A stretch of DNA of 64,000 nucleotides from Paenibacillus sp. sptzw28. GTDB lineage: Bacteria; Bacillota; Bacilli; Paenibacillales; Paenibacillaceae. Below are positions 53,431 through 62,239 of the stretch, piece by piece. The stretch spans positions 1,941,501 to 2,005,500 of the forward strand of contig NZ_CP080545.1 in the NCBI RefSeq assembly GCF_019550795.1. The letters are read 5' to 3'. Each line of letters starts with the position of its first letter. The stretch's first letter is position 1. The translations under genes and the position numbers were made by a program. The notes beneath the pieces are model-generated. The model saw nothing but the letters and a program-made list of their open reading frames with translations, did no database searches and was not told where the DNA came from.

Positions 53431-54522
53431 ATGCGGCCGATGAAACAAGCTTACTCCGCTGCGGCGGAGAAGGGATATACTTCCGGTTATCAGAGAGGTC
53501 TGAGAGATGGTGCCTGCGAATCGCTGCTGCGCCTTATCAAACCGGCAACGCCTGTCAAGCATGATGTTCGCGTGCTTTATATTCCGCAAGGCTTCGAAGC
53601 GATCGATCAAGGGATAATTGAGGCTTTGAGGTTATCGGTACGGGAGCTGTACGTTGCGGATGCGAAGCAAATGGCAGAGCAAGCCTCTTTGCTGAGGCCG
53701 GATTGGATGGTTGTTCTGAACGGACTGCATGTGTTCCCTGAGGATCATTTGGAGCAGGTCGACGCCGTTCGCGCGCTTGGTGTTCGAACGGCTGTTTGGT
53801 TTGCTGATGATCCGTATGCGACCGAGGATACGGTGCGCATCGTGCCCCGGTATGATGTCGTGCTTACTCATGAACTGAGTACGATCGCGTTGTACCGTAA
53901 TCTTGGCTGCCCGAATGTCCATTACATGCCGCTTGCAGTCCATCAAGGTTGGTTCAAGCCGATGCGAGTCGAGCAGAAATATTGCAGCGATATATGTTTC
54001 ATTGGGCAAGCTTTCTGGAATCGGGTGGAAATGTTAGACGCAATCGCGCCATATCTGGCCGGCCGGCGGATTTTCATTGCAGGGGGATTATGGGACCGGA
54101 TGCAAAACTTTTCCCGGCTCAAATCTTCCATTCACATGGGATGGCTTCCCGTGGAAGAATCGATACGGTATTACAACGGCGCCAAGATTGTGATCAACCT
54201 CCACCGCATGACGGCCGCCGGGGCGGATAACAAAAACACGCTTAATTTGCCTGGCAGATCCATCAATCCCCGCACGTACGAAATCGCAGCATGCGGAACG
54301 CTGCAGCTGACCGACCTTCGTGAGGATTTGCCATTATATTACACGCCAGGCAGTGAGATTGAGACCTTTACAAATGCTGCGGAGCTGCAGTCAAAGCTGG
54401 ATTACTATTTGAACCACGAGGATGACAGGCGTGCCGTCGCGCTTCGGGGATTGCGCAGGACGATGAAAGATCACACGTTCCAGGCGCGCGTGCAGCAGCT
54501 TGCCGAAGCGCTTAATTGGTAA
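53431..54522 (+). CDS. CgeB-family glycosyltransferase 1 with Gly-Tyr motif
   Basis: About 363 residues. Residues 7-27 are AYSAAAEKGYTSGYQRGLRD, the locus-specific Gly-Tyr motif. The rest is a CgeB/DUF3880-type GT-B protein: WMVVLNGLHVFPEDH, RTAVWFADDPYATEDT, VLTHELSTIALYRNLGC, DICFIGQAFWNRVEM, YYNGAKIVINLHR and INPRTYEIAACGTLQLTD. CgeB of B. subtilis is a sigma-K-dependent spore surface protein. ATG 53431 is chosen because GGGAG lies 8 bases upstream. It is close to the next gene product over its whole length. First gene of the second glycosylation run. Confidence 0.87.
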   Translation: MRPMKQAYSAAAEKGYTSGYQRGLRDGACESLLRLIKPATPVKHDVRVLYIPQGFEAIDQGIIEALRLSVRELYVADAKQMAEQASLLRPDWMVVLNGLHVFPEDHLEQVDAVRALGVRTAVWFADDPYATEDTVRIVPRYDVVLTHELSTIALYRNLGCPNVHYMPLAVHQGWFKPMRVEQKYCSDICFIGQAFWNRVEMLDAIAPYLAGRRIFIAGGLWDRMQNFSRLKSSIHMGWLPVEESIRYYNGAKIVINLHRMTAAGADNKNTLNLPGRSINPRTYEIAACGTLQLTDLREDLPLYYTPGSEIETFTNAAELQSKLDYYLNHEDDRRAVALRGLRRTMKDHTFQARVQQLAEALNW

Positions 54523-54563
54523 CACCACAACCGCGTTACAGCTTGAGGAGAGGAGTGAACCGG

Positions 54564-55688
54564 GTGGCGGCTTCCAAGCGCAGAGGACGAGGCGATTTGA
54601 CTTTGAGGCAAAGTACGTTGGGACGGGAGAACGGTTACCAGCTCGGATGGGAGCACGGTTATTGGTATGGACAATGCGAATCGGTAATGAAAAAGGCTGA
54701 ACGAGCAGTAGTAGCCCGGCCGATCCATGTTCTATTCGTCGCAACAGGCAAAGGCTTTCCGTATTCGCCCCTGGACGAGGCAATCTCGACCACATTGAGG
54801 GGGCTTGTCAGACAGCTGACGGTTACGGATGCAACTCAGCCTGTAGCCGCTATTGCAGCCAGAGTCCGGCCTGATATTGTCATTGTACTGGATGGCTTGC
54901 ATTTCAATTTGGCTCATGTTGATGAAATGCGCCAGAATGGAATCCGTACGGCGATTTGGTTCACCGACGACCCTTACTACACCGATATTACGGGTGCGAT
55001 TGCCGGTCATTACGATGAGGTCTTTACGCTCGAGCTCAACTGTGTCGACTTCTATCGGCGGTTGGGCTGCAGAAGCGTGCATTATTTGCCTCTTGGAGCT
55101 TTTCCAACCGAATTCAGGCCGCGCAACCCGAAACGGACGCAGCGCCACGATATTTGTTTTATCGGCTCCGCCTATTGGAAGCGGGTTGCTTTCTTCGATC
55201 AGGTAACCGGCTACTTAGCCTCCAAAGATACCCACATTTCGGGAATTTGGTGGGAGCGGCTGAAGGATTTTTCAACATTTTCGAACAAAATCGGCCTTGG
55301 ACGATGGATGGGACCTCGTGAGACGGCGGATATGTATAACGGCGCAAAAATCGTTATCAACATGCATAGGGCGCATGACGACGAAACCTTTAACAACAAC
55401 CAGACCGGAATTACGGCTGTGTCCCCGAATCCGCGTACATTTGAGATTTCGGCCTGCGCCACTCTGCAGCTGACGGATATAAGGGATGATCTCGTTTCCT
55501 TTTATACGCCTGGCGTAGATATTGTAACTTATTCGTCGCCACAGGAGATGGTGGAGAGAATTGAATATTATTTGACTCACGAGCAGGAAAGGCGTGATAT
55601 CGCCATGCGCGGCATGCTGAGGACGATGCGCGATCACACTTACCAGAACCGCCTTGAGACAATGCTGGCGATTTTGTTTCCTGTTTAG
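54564..55688 (+). CDS. CgeB-family glycosyltransferase 2 with basic/Gly-Tyr N-terminus
   Basis: About 374 residues. Residues 1-16 are basic (ASKRRGRGDL), and ~20-40 are GRENGYQLGWEHGYWYGQC. The catalytic part is parallel to the preceding protein: IVIVLDGLHFNLAHVDEM, RTAIWFTDDPYYTDI, FTLELNCVDFYRRLGC, DICFIGSAYWKRVAFF, YNGAKIVINMHR, SPNPRTFEISACATLQLTD. The start at GTG 54564 is chosen because GGAG ends 8 bases upstream (54552-54555). The frame is open from 54516. The pair is a tandem duplication that has diverged, presumably for different acceptor or donor sugars. Confidence 0.87.
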   Translation: MAASKRRGRGDLTLRQSTLGRENGYQLGWEHGYWYGQCESVMKKAERAVVARPIHVLFVATGKGFPYSPLDEAISTTLRGLVRQLTVTDATQPVAAIAARVRPDIVIVLDGLHFNLAHVDEMRQNGIRTAIWFTDDPYYTDITGAIAGHYDEVFTLELNCVDFYRRLGCRSVHYLPLGAFPTEFRPRNPKRTQRHDICFIGSAYWKRVAFFDQVTGYLASKDTHISGIWWERLKDFSTFSNKIGLGRWMGPRETADMYNGAKIVINMHRAHDDETFNNNQTGITAVSPNPRTFEISACATLQLTDIRDDLVSFYTPGVDIVTYSSPQEMVERIEYYLTHEQERRDIAMRGMLRTMRDHTYQNRLETMLAILFPV

Positions 55689-55838
55689 GGCGAATCGATT
55701 ACCAAGATAATGGCCGAGGCGGTTCAAGCCATATTTGTGCTCTTGTAAAGGGTTCAAGTGTCGTGCCGATTGAACTGCCCTTTCAATATATTGTATTACC
55801 GAGGAAAATGCAGTCATAGAAGGAGGTGGGAGGGCGGC

Positions 55839-57377
55839 TTGAGGCATTCAAAACCGAAAATGCTTATCTTCTCGCACATATGCACTCCGCAGTATATTAC
55901 CGGTGCGGAGAAGCTTCTGTTGTTCATGGTTCGTGAGCTGCTGCCGACCTTCGATTGCACGCTCGTCGTACCGAATGACGGTGTTATTGCGGAACATGCG
56001 AGACGGCTTGATATCCCCGTTATAATCCAGGATGTTCCGCTCATTAATTCACTGTATTCCGCTGAATCCCATATGAATGATGAAATCGCAGAGAAGCAGC
56101 AAAGCGTGCAATGGCGCGAGCTGATACATCTCTTAAACAGTGAGCGCCCGGATATAGTGCTGACCAATACGTGCGTACATCCGCTGCCTGCCATTGCCGG
56201 CAAGTCACTGGGCATTCCCGTCGTCTGGACCGTAATGGAGGCCATTCGCCGGACACCTTATACGTCGGCCGCGGCAGCTGTCATAGAGCGTTATTCCGAT
56301 TACTTACTCGGGATTTCCGAAGCAGCGCTTGCCCCTCTGAGAACTCCGGGTTTGCTTCCGAAAACCTCTCTCATCCTGCCTTCCTGGCATCATGGCGAAT
56401 TGGCGCCCGAAACATGGCGCGAGCAACGGCAAAACCGGCGGAACCAGCTCGGTATAACGGACGGGCACAAGCTGATCGGATATATTTCATCGTCGATTTA
56501 CGAGGCTAAAGGCCTCGAACATTTCATGCAAATGGCGGTCGACGTGTCCGAGCGGTTTCCGCAAGCGGTGTTTCTGATCGTGGGTAATCCGATTGACCCC
56601 GCCTATTTTGAAAAATGTCTCGATTATGCGCGCAGCCGGAATATCATCGGCCGTTTCAGGTGGATTCGTTTCGAGGAACAGGTGCAGACGGTATACCCTG
56701 CGATGGATATCCTCGTTGTTCCGAGCCTATCGGTCGAAGGATTCGGAATGACCGCTCTCGAAGGCATGGTGTTCGGAAAGCCTGTCATTGTCTACGGCTC
56801 CGGAGGGCTGGCTGAGATCGGCGAGTCGACCGGCAATGGAGGCTTCGTCGTGCCGACCGGACATGTGGAAGGATTATTCAACCGGGTAAGCCGCTTGTTG
56901 GGGGATGAAGCGCTGCTGCAGGCTGTCGGAGCGCGTAATCTGGAAGCGGCGATAGGCGCGTTCGGCATTGACGCATACCGGGACCGGCTTCGCAAATTCG
57001 TCGATGCGCTTATCGTGCGCGGGTATATACCGCTGTGGCTGGTAAGGGGCAGCGGGCCGACCGTATATCTGTTCGAGGACGGAGTACTGAGGCCTTTTGG
57101 CTCGGAGGAAGCTTTTCTTGGGGGAGGATACCTGTTTGAAGATGTCCGGACCGTTCCGGACAGTATGATAGCTTCTCTTCCACAAGGCGAGCCGATCGGC
57201 GGCCATACACCGCAGCGTGGGGGCAAACGACGGAGAAGGACGGCGGGACGCCGGAGAGGCGGGCCGGCCCGCCGTCGTCAGGCTCTCCCGAGGAAGGCCG
57301 GCAGCCGCCGATCTCGAAGAAGCGGAAAAGGCTCCCGGCGGGGTTCCGCCTCAGGAGGACCGCGCAAACGGCGCTGA
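55839..57377 (+). CDS. GT4 glycosyltransferase with repeat module and extreme basic C-terminal tail
   Basis: About 512 residues. A GT-B enzyme fills ~5-410: ICTPQYITGAEKLLLFMV, GYISSSIYEAKGLEHF, VPSLSVEGFGMTALEGMVFGK with the E-x7-E motif, and VYGSGGLAEIGE. At ~420-470 is the module VYLFEDGVLRPFGSEEAF...SLPQGEPIGG, also present twice in the 47733-49109 product. The last ~50 residues are almost entirely Arg, Lys, Gly and Ser (GGKRRRRTAGRRRGG and on to GGPRKRR). TTG 55839 follows AAGGAGGTGGGAGGG. The basic tail is at the opposite end from its neighbours', perhaps serving the same anchoring purpose. Confidence 0.87.
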   Translation: MRHSKPKMLIFSHICTPQYITGAEKLLLFMVRELLPTFDCTLVVPNDGVIAEHARRLDIPVIIQDVPLINSLYSAESHMNDEIAEKQQSVQWRELIHLLNSERPDIVLTNTCVHPLPAIAGKSLGIPVVWTVMEAIRRTPYTSAAAAVIERYSDYLLGISEAALAPLRTPGLLPKTSLILPSWHHGELAPETWREQRQNRRNQLGITDGHKLIGYISSSIYEAKGLEHFMQMAVDVSERFPQAVFLIVGNPIDPAYFEKCLDYARSRNIIGRFRWIRFEEQVQTVYPAMDILVVPSLSVEGFGMTALEGMVFGKPVIVYGSGGLAEIGESTGNGGFVVPTGHVEGLFNRVSRLLGDEALLQAVGARNLEAAIGAFGIDAYRDRLRKFVDALIVRGYIPLWLVRGSGPTVYLFEDGVLRPFGSEEAFLGGGYLFEDVRTVPDSMIASLPQGEPIGGHTPQRGGKRRRRTAGRRRGGPARRRQALPRKAGSRRSRRSGKGSRRGSASGGPRKRR

Positions 57378-57429
57378 CTGCGAAGATGCGTCCTGCTTCT
57401 AGTTTTCTCACTGAAAGGGGAATTGGATA

Positions 57430-58527
57430 ATGCGCGTGGTAACGATCTTAGGCACACGCCCGGAAATCATACGACTTAGTCTAATCATCCAGAAACTGGA
57501 TGCGCTGGCCGAGAAGCATGTCCTCGTGCATACCGGACAAAATTTCTCTCCATCGCTCAGCGACATCTTCTTCCAGGATCTCGGCTTGCGGCAGCCCGAC
57601 TATATGCTCGGTGAAGGCATGCAAACACTTGGCGGGCAGCTGTCGCTCATGTTCGGTGAGGTTGAACGGGTGCTTACGGCAAACAAGCCGGACGTCGTTC
57701 TTCTGCTGGGTGATACGAACAGCGCGCTTTGCGCCATAATCGCCGAACGAATGGGAATTCCCGTCGTTCACATGGAAGCGGGCAACAGGTGCTACGATCT
57801 GCGTGTACCCGAGGAGAAGAACAGGCGGATTATCGACGCGGTGTCGACGATCAACATGCCGTACACCGCTTACAGCAAAAGCAATCTGCTGCGGGAAGGA
57901 TTTCCGGCGGAACGAATCGTTCTGACAGGCAATCCGATCCATGAAGTAATCTCCCATTACATGCCGCGCATTGAAGTGAGCGATGTTCTGGAGCGGCTGG
58001 GCCTTGAAGCGGGGGGCTATATGCTCGTAACCGCGCACCGCGCGGAGAACGTCGACAGGCCGGAGATGCTCGCCGGCATTCTCGAAGGGTTGAACCGGGT
58101 TGCAAGGCGGTTCGACAAGCGGCTCATCTGCAGCGTTCACCCGCGCACCCGTTCCCGGATTGACAACGGGAGCGTCCGGCTCGAGATGGATAAGCGGGTA
58201 GAATTTTATGAGCCGTTCGGATTCTTCGACTTTGTCCGGCTCGAACGGCATGCCGCTTGCGCAATAACGGACAGCGGGACCGTTCAGGAGGAATGCTGCC
58301 TGATGGGCGTTCCAACAGTGACGATCCGCCAGACGACCGAGCGTCCTGAGACGGTCGACTGCGGTAGCAATGTCGTCTGCGGGCTTAACTCCCGGCGGAT
58401 CGAGGAAGCGGCGGCGGTCATGACCGCGCTGCCGGCCAAGTGGCAGTGTCCGGAAGGTTATTTGGCGAACGATGTGTCGGATAAAGTGGTCAAATTTGTG
58501 CTTGGAGGGAAATGGGATGTTTACTAA
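57430..58527 (+). CDS. UDP-N-acetylglucosamine 2-epimerase-type enzyme (WecB/CapG/WbvD family)
   Basis: A protein of 365 residues. Signatures are ILGTRPEIIRLSLII, LVHTGQNF, LLGDTNSALCA, VHMEAGNRCYDLRVPEE, GNPIHEVI, LVTAHRAENVD and ITDSGTVQEECCLMGVP. The family epimerises C2 of UDP-HexNAc sugars. Next to a CapE-type dehydratase and an RmlD-type reductase it most resembles the C2-epimerase step that yields UDP-L-FucNAc or UDP-L-QuiNAc. Simple UDP-ManNAc production cannot be excluded. It overlaps the next gene by 11 bases. Confidence 0.92.
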   Translation: MRVVTILGTRPEIIRLSLIIQKLDALAEKHVLVHTGQNFSPSLSDIFFQDLGLRQPDYMLGEGMQTLGGQLSLMFGEVERVLTANKPDVVLLLGDTNSALCAIIAERMGIPVVHMEAGNRCYDLRVPEEKNRRIIDAVSTINMPYTAYSKSNLLREGFPAERIVLTGNPIHEVISHYMPRIEVSDVLERLGLEAGGYMLVTAHRAENVDRPEMLAGILEGLNRVARRFDKRLICSVHPRTRSRIDNGSVRLEMDKRVEFYEPFGFFDFVRLERHAACAITDSGTVQEECCLMGVPTVTIRQTTERPETVDCGSNVVCGLNSRRIEEAAAVMTALPAKWQCPEGYLANDVSDKVVKFVLGGKWDVY

Positions 58528-59500
58528 TCAGCGTATCCTGGTGACCGGGGGGACCGGATCCTGGGGGTATGAACTGATCCGTCAGCTTCTTCCGCAGCAG
58601 CCGAAGGAAATTATTGTCTTTTCCCGAAATGAATCGAGTCAGGTCGCGATGAGCCGTTCGTTTGAAGACCCCCGTTTAAGCTTCTGTATCGGCGATATCC
58701 GTGACAAGGAGGCGCTGATGCGGGCATGCGAAGAGGTGGATTATGTCTTTCATCTGGCAGCGCTGAAGCATGTTCCGGTTTGTGAGGATCAGCCTTACGA
58801 AGCGCTCAAAACGAACGTCATCGGCACTCAAAATGTCATCGAAGCGGCTATTGCGAATCAGGTTAAACGTGTCATATATATATCCACCGACAAAGCCGCG
58901 AATCCGTCGAATTTCTACGGAATGACGAAAGCGATCGGCGAGAAGCTGATCGTTTATGCAAATCTGCTCCGGTCGGACACGACATTTGTATGCGTGCGCG
59001 GCGGCAATGTGCTGGGTACGAATGGAAGCGTAGTCCATCTGTTTATGAATCAAATCCGGACGAAGCAGCAGGTTCGCATTACCGATATGAAAATGACCCG
59101 CTTTTTCCTGACGCTGCAGGATGCGATACAATTGCTGTTTAAAGCTTCTGAGGAAAGCCTTGGCGGCGAAATCTTCGTCATGACTATGCCGACATGCAGG
59201 ATCGTCGACCTTGCGCAAGTATTGATGGATGCAATGGGGATTGAGGCGAAGATGATTGAAACAGGAGTTCGGCCCGGTGAAAAGATTCACGAAATCTTGC
59301 TGACTGACCACGAGAGCACCACTACGATCGTCTATGACAGCGAATATCTCGTTATTCTGCCGACGCTTGATATCCCCGGACTTCGTCAACACTACAGCCA
59401 ATATAAGGCCGTTGATTTCGAAAGCTTCAGCTCCGGCAATTCGCTTATGAATAAGGAAGAAATCCGTTCGATGCTCGTACGCGGGGGGTTCCTCCCATGA
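58517..59500 (+). CDS. CapE-type UDP-GlcNAc 4,6-dehydratase (inverting)
   Basis: A protein of 327 residues of the extended SDR family. Signatures are ILVTGGTGSWGYELIRQLL, VFSRNESSQVAMSR, GDIRDKEALMRA, FHLAALKHVPVCEDQP, ISTDKAANPSNFYGMTKAIGEKL and TRFFLTLQDAIQLL. The MTK form in the active site (Met in place of the usual Tyr) is typical of CapE/FlaA1-type enzymes. It converts UDP-GlcNAc to a 4-keto-6-deoxy L-sugar in the capsular FucNAc and QuiNAc pathways. ATG 58517 has TTGGAGGGA upstream. Confidence 0.92.
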   Translation: MFTNQRILVTGGTGSWGYELIRQLLPQQPKEIIVFSRNESSQVAMSRSFEDPRLSFCIGDIRDKEALMRACEEVDYVFHLAALKHVPVCEDQPYEALKTNVIGTQNVIEAAIANQVKRVIYISTDKAANPSNFYGMTKAIGEKLIVYANLLRSDTTFVCVRGGNVLGTNGSVVHLFMNQIRTKQQVRITDMKMTRFFLTLQDAIQLLFKASEESLGGEIFVMTMPTCRIVDLAQVLMDAMGIEAKMIETGVRPGEKIHEILLTDHESTTTIVYDSEYLVILPTLDIPGLRQHYSQYKAVDFESFSSGNSLMNKEEIRSMLVRGGFLP

Positions 59501-60327
59501 AGCTGCTTATCATCGGAGGGCGCGGGATGGCGGGTCATATGCTGGTTCGCTATTTCCGGTCGGAGCCAGGCTGCGAGGTCGTTTATACGACAAGGTCCAG
59601 AGAGGACCGCGAAGGATATTTGCTCGACGTTACGGATGGGGCAGCGGTCGCTTCCCTCATCCATGAGCTGCGCCCGCATGTCATCGTCAATGCCGTCGGC
59701 GTACTTAATCAGGATGCCGAAGATCATCCGCTTGAGGCCTATGGGGTTAACGGGCTGCTCCCGCATTGGCTCGGGCATCTCGCGGATGAGGTCGATGCAC
59801 GCCTGATCCACATTAGCTCCGATTGCGTATTTAGCGGTTCACGAGGGAAATACCGCGAGGATGACCTGCCGGACGGAGCGACTGTGTACGCCAAGACGAA
59901 GACGCTAGGCGAAATGCGGGATTCACGGCACCTGACGATTCGGACCTCGATCATAGGGCCGGAGATCCGGGAGAACGGGATCGGACTGCTGCAATGGTTT
60001 CTGCGGCAGGAAGAATCGGTTTACGGCTATGGCCGTGTCATGTGGAACGGAGTGACTACCCTTGAGCTGACGAAGGCGATCGCTTATGCAATAGCGAGGC
60101 CGAATCTGGGCGGCCTCGTTCACTTGACCGCCGCAGAAACGGTCAGCAAACTGGAGCTGCTGATGCTGTTTAGACATTATTTCCATAAACCGTATTTGAC
60201 GATTATTCCCGACTACCGGATTGCGATCGACAGAACGCTGGTCTCCACCCGGGCGGATTGGTGTTATGAAGCGCCTGGTTATGCGGTTATGCTTGAAGAG
60301 CTGGCGCAATGGATGAGAGAAGCATGA
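59497..60327 (+). CDS. RmlD-like SDR reductase (4-keto sugar reductase)
   Basis: A protein of 276 residues. LLIIGGRGMAGHMLVRYF is the nucleotide-binding motif; HISSDCVFSGSRGKYREDD, TVYAKTKTLGEM (YxxxK) and TIRTSIIGPEI are as in RmlD-type reductases. CapF of the FucNAc pathway carries an extra C-terminal cupin domain of about 110 residues; it is absent here. That makes a WbvR-like enzyme of the UDP-L-rhamnosamine/UDP-L-QuiNAc route the better match. It overlaps both neighbours by 4 bases, so the three enzymes are co-translated. Confidence 0.85.
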   Translation: MKLLIIGGRGMAGHMLVRYFRSEPGCEVVYTTRSREDREGYLLDVTDGAAVASLIHELRPHVIVNAVGVLNQDAEDHPLEAYGVNGLLPHWLGHLADEVDARLIHISSDCVFSGSRGKYREDDLPDGATVYAKTKTLGEMRDSRHLTIRTSIIGPEIRENGIGLLQWFLRQEESVYGYGRVMWNGVTTLELTKAIAYAIARPNLGGLVHLTAAETVSKLELLMLFRHYFHKPYLTIIPDYRIAIDRTLVSTRADWCYEAPGYAVMLEELAQWMREA

Positions 60328-61286
60328 GCCGCCCACGCCTGCTGATTACAGGCGCCGGCGGCTTTTGCGGCGAGCATGCCTGCCGTTACTTCGCGGATGC
60401 GGGCTGGGATGTGACGGCACTCGTCCATCGCTTGCCGCAGCAAGGTGAAGCGGAATGGCTGAGATGCGCTCAATCCGTAATTCGCTGCGACTTGATTGAC
60501 TTGAACGAGACCAAAGAAGCGTTGGTACGGGTGCAGCCCGGTTACGTGCTGCATTTGGCCGGTATGAACGCAGTCCCTCCATCCTGGAGCGATCCGGCGG
60601 ATGTGCTTCACAGCAACGTAATGGGAACGGTGCACCTGCTTGAAGCGGTTCGGCGGCTTGGCGGCGGAGACGGCAGCGGCAAAGATGGCATTGTGAAATG
60701 CCGCGTCGTCGTGGCCGGTTCGATGCTGCGCTTTCCTCTGCCGCCTGCCGGCGAGTTGCCTTCGCCGCCGCATCCTTACAGCTTGAGCAAAACGATGCAG
60801 GTGCTGGCGGCGCAAAGCTGGGCCGCGCTCTACGGAATGGACGTCGTCGTTGCGGAGCCGTCCAATTTGATCGGGCCGGGCCGCTCAAGCGGCATATGCG
60901 CCTTGATTGCCCGTTACGCTGCCGCAGCGGAGCGTGCCGCAGCTGCCGGCACGACTCCGCCGGCGCCGTTCCGGCTGTCATCGCGGACGGAGAATCGCGA
61001 TGTGCTCGATGTGCGCGACGCGGTGCGCGCATATGATCTGCTGCTTCGCCAGGGCGAGCGAGGACGTATCTACCCGGTTGCGTCAGGAACGATGCGAACG
61101 CTGGGCGAGCTTGCGGATACATTCGATTCGCTCGCATCCTGCCCGCTGCAGTGGTCCGTCGGCGAGTCGGATTCGCCTTCACCTGCTCCTGTCGATTGTC
61201 ATGCAGTCCGGGCGCTGGGCTGGTCGCCGCGTATTCCGCTCATGCAGTCGCTGCAGGATGCGCTCGAGACGGCACGGAAGCCGTAA
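60324..61286 (+). CDS. NAD-dependent epimerase/dehydratase family protein
   Basis: A protein of 320 residues, extended SDR. The cofactor motif is LLITGAGGFCGEHACRYF, the active site YSLSK, with NVMGTVHLLEAV, EPSNLIGPGRSSGI and a C-terminal substrate-binding region ending in RALGWSPRIPLMQSLQDAL. This is close to GDP-4-keto-6-deoxymannose reductase (Rmd) and related sugar nucleotide reductases, but the substrate cannot be set from sequence. ATG 60324 overlaps the preceding stop by 4 bases. It probably modifies another sugar donor of this locus. Confidence 0.82.
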   Translation: MSRPRLLITGAGGFCGEHACRYFADAGWDVTALVHRLPQQGEAEWLRCAQSVIRCDLIDLNETKEALVRVQPGYVLHLAGMNAVPPSWSDPADVLHSNVMGTVHLLEAVRRLGGGDGSGKDGIVKCRVVVAGSMLRFPLPPAGELPSPPHPYSLSKTMQVLAAQSWAALYGMDVVVAEPSNLIGPGRSSGICALIARYAAAAERAAAAGTTPPAPFRLSSRTENRDVLDVRDAVRAYDLLLRQGERGRIYPVASGTMRTLGELADTFDSLASCPLQWSVGESDSPSPAPVDCHAVRALGWSPRIPLMQSLQDALETARKP

Positions 61287-61312
61287 AGCTTGAACTGGGA
61301 GGGGAAAAGTGA

Positions 61313-62083
61313 ATGGGGACAAGTGGGCCGAAAGTTACGATCGTGATCCCTTTTTACAACGATCCGTATGTAACGGAGGCGGTAGACAGCGCACTTGCGC
61401 AGACTTACGGCAATTTGGAAATTATAGTTGTCGATGACGGCTCGACCATGCATGCCGATAAGCTGAAACAATACCGGGGCCGGATCTATTACCTTGGCAA
61501 GGCAAACGGCGGAACAGCCAGCGCGTTAAATCATGGATTCCGATATGCAAGCGGCAAATATATAGCCTGGCTCAGCTCCGACGACCGGCTTTACCCGCTG
61601 AAGGTGGAGCGGCAGGTGAAAGAGATGGAGCGGCGGGGCGCGTTAATCAGCCACACCGGTTTTGATACGATTGATGGCGGAGGTAAGCTGACGGAGCTTG
61701 AGATCATTCCGCCTAGCAGCGAGTCGGGGGATTTCTACCGCGCTCTGCAAAGCAGCAACCCCGTCAATGGCTGCACGGTCATGATGCGCAAATCGCTGTT
61801 CGACACAATCGGTAATTTCGACGAGCAGCATCCGTTCACACATGATCTCGATTACTGGTACCGGGTTCTGCTTGCCGGTATTCCGTTCCATCTGCTGGCA
61901 GAGCCGCTGAGCGCTTACCGGTGGCACGACAATATGGGCACGATGCGCAACCGCGAGGCGATCGAACGTGAAACCGCTATGACATTCGCCAAATATGAGA
62001 AGCGTTGGCAGGCTTATATCGCCCGTCTCGGCTTTATGCCGCCAACCAGAGCCAATGACCGCAAAATTACAAGCCGGATGTAG
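61313..62083 (+). CDS. GT2 glycosyltransferase
   Basis: A protein of 256 residues. KVTIVIPFYNDPYVTEAVDS, IIVVDDGSTMHADKL, KANGGTASALNHGF, IAWLSSDDRLYPLKVE (DD metal site), NGCTVMMRKSLF and HDLDYWYRVLLAG define a GT-A enzyme. It is a close paralogue of the product encoded on the other strand at 62695-63411. It carries no basic tail or Gly-Tyr motif. It closes the second glycosylation run; GGGAGGGG precedes the ATG. Confidence 0.9.
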   Translation: MGTSGPKVTIVIPFYNDPYVTEAVDSALAQTYGNLEIIVVDDGSTMHADKLKQYRGRIYYLGKANGGTASALNHGFRYASGKYIAWLSSDDRLYPLKVERQVKEMERRGALISHTGFDTIDGGGKLTELEIIPPSSESGDFYRALQSSNPVNGCTVMMRKSLFDTIGNFDEQHPFTHDLDYWYRVLLAGIPFHLLAEPLSAYRWHDNMGTMRNREAIERETAMTFAKYEKRWQAYIARLGFMPPTRANDRKITSRM

Positions 62084-62239
62084 CGGGAACAAACTCGGTG
62101 CCAGCATGCTGACGCAGCGATTCAGAAACTGCCGGGGAGAAACAGCTCTTGCAGTTCCATTTTGGATTGGACTTGTACTCCCGGCAATCGTCACGGTTGA
62201 TCAGGAGTACTTCGTTCCGGATCGAAATTGAACTGCCAT

